Shown piece after piece: positions 59,420 to 64,000 of a stretch of DNA of 64,000 nucleotides. The stretch is from Halichondria panicea (taxonomy: Eukaryota; Porifera; Demospongiae; Suberitida; Halichondriidae): the NCBI RefSeq assembly GCF_963675165.1, contig NC_087378.1, forward strand, positions 5,761,205-5,825,204, in the 5' to 3' direction. Position 1 is the stretch's first letter; each line of letters begins with the position of its first letter. Position numbers and translations under genes: made by a program. The notes beneath the pieces were generated by a model, which saw nothing but the letters and a program-made list of their open reading frames with translations, made no database searches and was not told where the DNA came from.

Positions 59420-60665
59420 CATAGATACTGTACACTCCGTGGATGTGAAACACTTCCGCCCACTACTGAAACACTCATTGCAACGGATGACACGGACCCA
59501 GTATCCGAAATTCCCTATAGTATACGGAATCTACTGCATGGATACAATAATAACAGAACTACGTGTGAGTGATAGGATAACTGAAGCTCCCAGTCCAAGT
59601 TCTTCCAGTGCTAACTGATTCTCTGCGCAGGGAGAGCCAAGAGAGATGTTCATGAATGAAAGTGGAAATGCAGAAATCATATTGGAACCTGATCTAGCTA
59701 CATGTACACTGCTGACTTAATTTTTGTGATGACATTGTATATATAGCACAGCATGTATGCACACAGAATATTATATAGGCAGGCATCCATGCACGAAGAT
59801 AGACTTAGTAATAGACAACTAAATGGACAACTAAAACTGATTTAAAGTTGAAGGAGGATTCTTCTTCGTCTTATCGCTACTTGTGCTCGTACACTTGTTT
59901 GTTAGTCTTGCATCAGGGAATAATTATGCTCCTTTCCGCTTCCTTTGGTGATAGAGCATTACCTAAATTAAAAAAGTATGTTAGTAATAATAATTTACTC
60001 AGGCCGCTGTTGTACGATCATGTATGCATTATCATCATACAGTACATTTGTATGAGTAAACATGTTCACCACAAAAAGACACGCTTTCCTGAAATAACAA
60101 AACATTTACTGAGGGTCAAAATAGATTCTCCTGGTATAAGGACATCTATATTATTGAATGACCACATCATTTAAGTGATGGAGCTTTTTGTTGGCAAGAT
60201 CGCCTAACCACAAGATAGGTACTGTTGAACACCTATTTTTGACCTATCATTCAGTTTACTGCTAGCCTTATACATTTCCTTAAGTGCTGAACACATTCTC
60301 CCAGTACTTCACTTCATAGACTAACAGGAAAGCAAAGCGAAATGTTCCAACCATAAACCCAACCAAAGATCGCCTAACCACAAACTTGTCACCTAGTAAG
60401 TTACAGACAAAAATGAGCTCCAAAAGGCTATCCACTAATAATGTAGGCTCAATATACATGCTCTATGATAGACTTACCTCCCACCTACGAGTACAGCAAG
60501 CCTTCTCCTCAACTGAAGCCACAAGTGCGCAGCTGTGCAAGAAAAACAACACTAAAAGTGTCCATTTCTGCAGCTGGGTGCCGTTGCAGTGAGTGAACAC
60601 GAATACTCCGTAATCTACCCGTATACTACCTACGTTTCACATCCACGGAGTGTACAGTATCTATG
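59420..60665. mobile_element. 1.25-kb inverted-repeat element inside duplicated exon 9
   Basis: Ends CATAGATACTGTACACTCCG and CGGAGTGTACAGTATCTATG, inverted over about 30 bp to gatgtgaaac. Flanked by ATGAAAG at 59413-59419 and 60666-60672 (the match extends to 9 bp, ATGAAAGCA, if the tips are set two bases in). The parent exon has a single copy of this site. A 108-codon frame (59848-60174) inside shows no known domain. Confidence 0.85.
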
Positions 60666-60867
60666 ATGAAAGCAATCAGAAAAACTTGTATCTCTCGGAT
60701 GCTACTGGCGTATTTTTCTCTCTCTCCCTGCCTGATCTGGTTTTGGAGAATGGAATATATGATTTGGAATTGGTACGTAGGCATAGTGTTGCATGTACTG
60801 CATTACCATGAATAATGTGAGAGAATTGTAGTCTAAAACTGCACACCTCTGCAGGCAGGTATTTCTG

Positions 60868-61630
60868 TAGCCTCGTTCCCAGGCCTTACTTTTTCTTGCT
60901 GTTGTCACTGTTCATCCATAAACATAAGAAAGACATAGTGAGGCAGCAAAGAAAGAAATGGGCGTACAGTTAAGAAAACGTAAGGCCTGGTTTGGGAAAT
61001 CGCGTGATCCACAAGGATTTTTATGAACGTGGGCGATATGTAGCCCACAATCGTGACGTAAGGTATTCTCCCACGCATTCCGAGTAAGACTGTACTGTAC
61101 TGCACTGAGACAACCACCAAGCTGTGCTGCAAGTCAGATCAGAGAACCAACGTGGCCAGCTCTGGTGGCAGTAGCTACCTGCTATATGATAATGATGACT
61201 AAGCTATTCTACTATAGCATGTAGAAAGACACAAGAAAAGGTAATAGTGATAGAATCTAAACACACAATCTAGACTAGTAGATCATCTAGCTAAGCCTAA
61301 GGTATAGCTAGCTATAGTGCTTGCAAACTTCCAGTTCCAAGTCCATGTCCAGCTTGCTGCAGGCAAAGTTTTACTAGTCGTAGACCTCTGCGTGGGCAGT
61401 CCAACATCTCTAGCTCAGTATGCCCACGCTCATTTTCACCCTTCTACCACCCTTCTACCCTCACGCGACTTCCCGATACAGGCTCTCCTTTTTCCTAACT
61501 TTACGTCTATTTCTTTTTTTATTCCTCCAATTAATACCGTATTTTATCTCATTGAACGAATAATACAGTATTTTATCTTATTGAACGATTGTGATAAAGA
61601 ACAGAAAAAGGAGAGCCTGTGTAGAGGCTA
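60868..61630. mobile_element. TAGCCTCG element with 9-bp target duplication (duplicate only)
   Basis: TAGCCTCGTTCCCAGGCC ... GTAGAGGCTA, flanked by GTATTTCTG at 60859-60867 and 61631-61639. The parent intron has one copy of the site and no element, so this insertion is younger than the duplication. Interior shared, inverted, with 48438-49246, plus an aggctctcctttttc part (61390-61625). Confidence 0.85.
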
Positions 61631-62704
61631 GTATTTCTGTATAAGATATTGCATGCTTTTAATTCTCTCACAGATTCAGGGACTGAATGGCACCCTAATA
61701 GCCAACCAGTATGTGAGGGCAGATCCCAGTCAACTGGCAGATACCAAACGCACACTGATCACTCTGGACAATGGCGGTAACTGGGAACTAGTCACTTCAC
61801 CGGACAGGTACCAGAATGGCACCACTGTCAACTGTAACCCTCCCGAGTGCTCCCTGCACCTGCACATGAGCACTACAGAGTATGCCAGACTGGGAGTCTT
61901 CTCTCTGGTAAGCAAACTCTATCAGTGTGATTTCTAGATATAATTATGCTCTCTTTTGGCACAGGACTCAGCACCCGGACTCATCATAGCCCATGGGACA
62001 ATTGGGAACCAGTTGTCTGATGATCCAGACCTGTACCTGTCTCGAGATGGAGGTGTAACGTGGGAGCAGACTTTGGTGGGAAGTTGGGGGGTCAACGTAG
62101 CCGACCACGGTGGACTGATAGTGGCAGCCAGGGACTACCATCAGCAGTCTTCCACTGACATCATGTACACGTGTAATGAGGGACAGAGTTGGCAAGACTT
62201 CACATTCTCCTCGCAGCCTATGACAGTTTTCGGTGTCATCACTGAGCCTGGGGAATAGACCACAACTGTCAGGTATAATTATAGTTAGTGTGTGTTCTTT
62301 GTTTTATTATGTATGATTAACTTTCTGGTGTTGTTTGAGGGGTGGGGCGATTGCAAAAAATGTTGTTAGAAAGCTGTAACATAATAATTATGCAATACCT
62401 TGACAGCTGTGCATGTGCTCTCTCACTGCAGTCTGTATGGCATAAAGACATCCGTCTCCCCACGTGTATGGGACGTTGTGACGGTCAACTTCACGGCTAG
62501 TTTTGAGAGAACCTGCATCGCAACTGATTTCTACATCTGGCAACCTTGGGACGATCGCACAGACACTGACTGTATCCTTGGTGCTGATGTCAGCATTGAG
62601 AGACGGCTGCCCAACACCTGCTGTTTGATTGGCACAGGCTATGTGAGGACAGTACTGGTGACCACGTGTGCATGTACTGAGGAAGACTATGACTGGTAAG
62701 TCCC

Positions 62705-63846
62705 TAGCCTCCTTCACACAGGCCTTGGATTGACCTTCTACTGACTGCTTGCGCATGGGCTCAATCATTATGCCTCGGTGTGCATGTGCAAGCAAGGTAC
62801 CGTATAGCGCGAAATTTTCGAGGGGCTTAATTTTTGCGGATTTCGTGGCTTAGAATTCTACACGAAAATTAAGTCCACGAAAATGTTTCTTTATAATTAG
62901 AATTACCTGCTATAACATGCAAAGATCTAAAGGCGTGGCTTCCGGTAAGCAGTCATTCTGCGAACATTGGGCAACGAAATGCTTTTAGAGGCCAATCCAC
63001 AAAATATGAGTGCCTCGAAAATTCGCGCTATACGGTATACAGTAGTGTGTTTGTGTGTGTGTGTGTCTGTCTGTCTGTCTGTCAGTGTAGATTGCTACAG
63101 CTGCTCAAGGATCAATAAAGTTTAACTAAGCGTTTCTATAGGCTTTTAGTCATGTTTTCTTGAATTTTAATTTGTGGATTTGTTAGATATGCTTCGTTCT
63201 CGAGTTCTTACTTGGAATGCCATAGCAGCCTTTTCAGAAGAGTGCGTAGAAAAATTTGTTAGTGTTCTACTCTACTTAGTAGTTAGCTCTACACTAGAAC
63301 ACTAGCTATTGATAGCTGGAAGAGTGAGAAGAGAAAAAGGCCCTGCATGCTGATGCAGCCATTAATTTTAGACTTAACTTTTGGCATCCATCGTTTTCAC
63401 AATCATGGTTGATCATTACCCACTCTTTCAGTTCCTTGTGATTCTGCCTGCAAGCAAAAATTAATAAAAATGTTCAACATCATGTTATGTAGCTTTGGCA
63501 CCAGCACCCGCGGTGCTTCATTGTGGGTAAAATTTCACCTTAGTATTAGATGAGCGTGACCTGTCCTTGTAGTGTCCTGTTTCACCCCGTTTAGGCAATT
63601 TTCATCCACACTGTTGCAGGCTGTGAGTCTTTTGCTAGCATAGCAGACTATTGGTAGCTATCAGAATGCTATCATAGAAACCTTCTATAGAACTTTCTAT
63701 ATACTTCCTTCAATCCACTTCCATTCGTTGTGACGTCATTGTTTTACTGAGCATACACGTTGTTATCCCTGGCTAATGGTTAGCGTATGCGCAAGCAATT
63801 GATGCCAGGCCCACTCTCAGAGGAAGTGCGGCTTGGATTGAGGCTA
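62705..63846. mobile_element. Duplicate copy of the intron 12 TAGCCTCC element
   Basis: Same insertion as 55905-57039, with GTAAGTCCC at 62696-62704 and 63847-63855; contains the TACCGTATAGCGC element at 62798-63037 and a tacagctgctcaa repeat at 63045-63430. Confidence 0.85.
62798..63037. mobile_element. TACCGTATAGCGC miniature element, copy 4
   Basis: Duplicated together with the host intron; ends taccgtatagcgcg and tcgcgctatacggta. Confidence 0.8.
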
Positions 63847-64000
63847 GTAAGTCCCATGCTTTTTGTGCTTACCTGCTACTGTACCACTTGTTTGTGCTTC
63901 TCATGCAGTGACTATGGATTCAAACACTCTGATGGATTTGTTGGCCCATGTATTCGTGATCATGATGTTGCATTGGATGACCCCTGCTTGACTGACGGTG

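Larger units (their letters stand above)
59362..64000 (+). pseudogene. Partial tandem duplicate of sortilin (exons 9 to 13)
   Basis: Copies of exon 9 (59362-59419 and 60666-60772), exon 10 (61674-61907), exon 11 (61965-62272), exon 12 (62432-62695) and the start of exon 13 (63909 to the window end), with introns almost identical to the parent. Exons 1-8 are absent, so there is no signal peptide. Exon 9 lost one base near 59387 and is split by a 1.25-kb element. Exon 11 has GAATAG where the parent has GAATAC, a stop at 62256-62258. Substitutions elsewhere are few (for example HIS to HMS, GGLTW to GGVTW, DYNW to DYDW). Recent, non-functional copy, unless part of it is spliced onto the parent. 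Confidence 0.85.

Noticed and set aside
1..64000. tRNA or rRNA genes
   Set aside because: No cloverleaf with A and B boxes or rRNA-like conserved core was found by eye; weak ggttcga-like words lacked pairing arms.

Overview
The window looks like nuclear DNA of a simple marine invertebrate, most likely a sponge. It is AT-rich, genes are split into short exons with GT..AG introns, and the two well-preserved genes are metazoan endolysosomal genes (a cathepsin Z/X-type protease and a sortilin/VPS10 receptor). Most other coding signal is broken transposon protein of kinds common in sponges and cnidarians. The assignment to sponges is inference; no rRNA, tRNA or mitochondrial marker was seen.

Layout. 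0-16 kb: scattered exons of a possible minus-strand host gene, buried in a transposon graveyard (unassigned transposase, hAT, Crypton, a 2A-bearing non-LTR retroelement, and a row of TTAA elements of piggyBac type). 16-31 kb: more decayed mobile DNA (integrase-core element, second Crypton, DIRS-like pieces, a Ty3/gypsy remnant) and one unidentified set of exon-like stretches. 31.3-44.6 kb (minus): a 12-exon gene whose exons join in phase into a 571-residue protein with two complete cathepsin Z-like domains in tandem. 44.6-46.9 kb: the space between two head-to-head genes, filled by a 2.08-kb inverted-repeat transposon with its own gene fragments. 46.9-58.5 kb (plus): a 15-exon, 841-residue sortilin-like gene. 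59.3-64.0 kb: a decaying tandem copy of sortilin exons 9-13, running off the window.

How the genes relate. Sortilins carry soluble hydrolases from the Golgi to the endolysosome and cathepsin Z is such a hydrolase. Here the two genes are divergent and, without the inserted transposon, would be about 240 bp apart, so they may once have shared a promoter region. Introns of both genes are packed with miniature elements, several with perfect target-site duplications. A family ending TAGCCTC...GAGGCTA with 9-bp duplications inserted independently at least six times; one insertion hit the sortilin exon 12 donor and duplicated it.

The strongest candidate for something undescribed is the double-domain cathepsin Z. 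A single open exon carries the end of the first protease, a basic linker and the propeptide of the second. Exon joins were deduced by eye from splice sites and reading phase; no transcript evidence was available.
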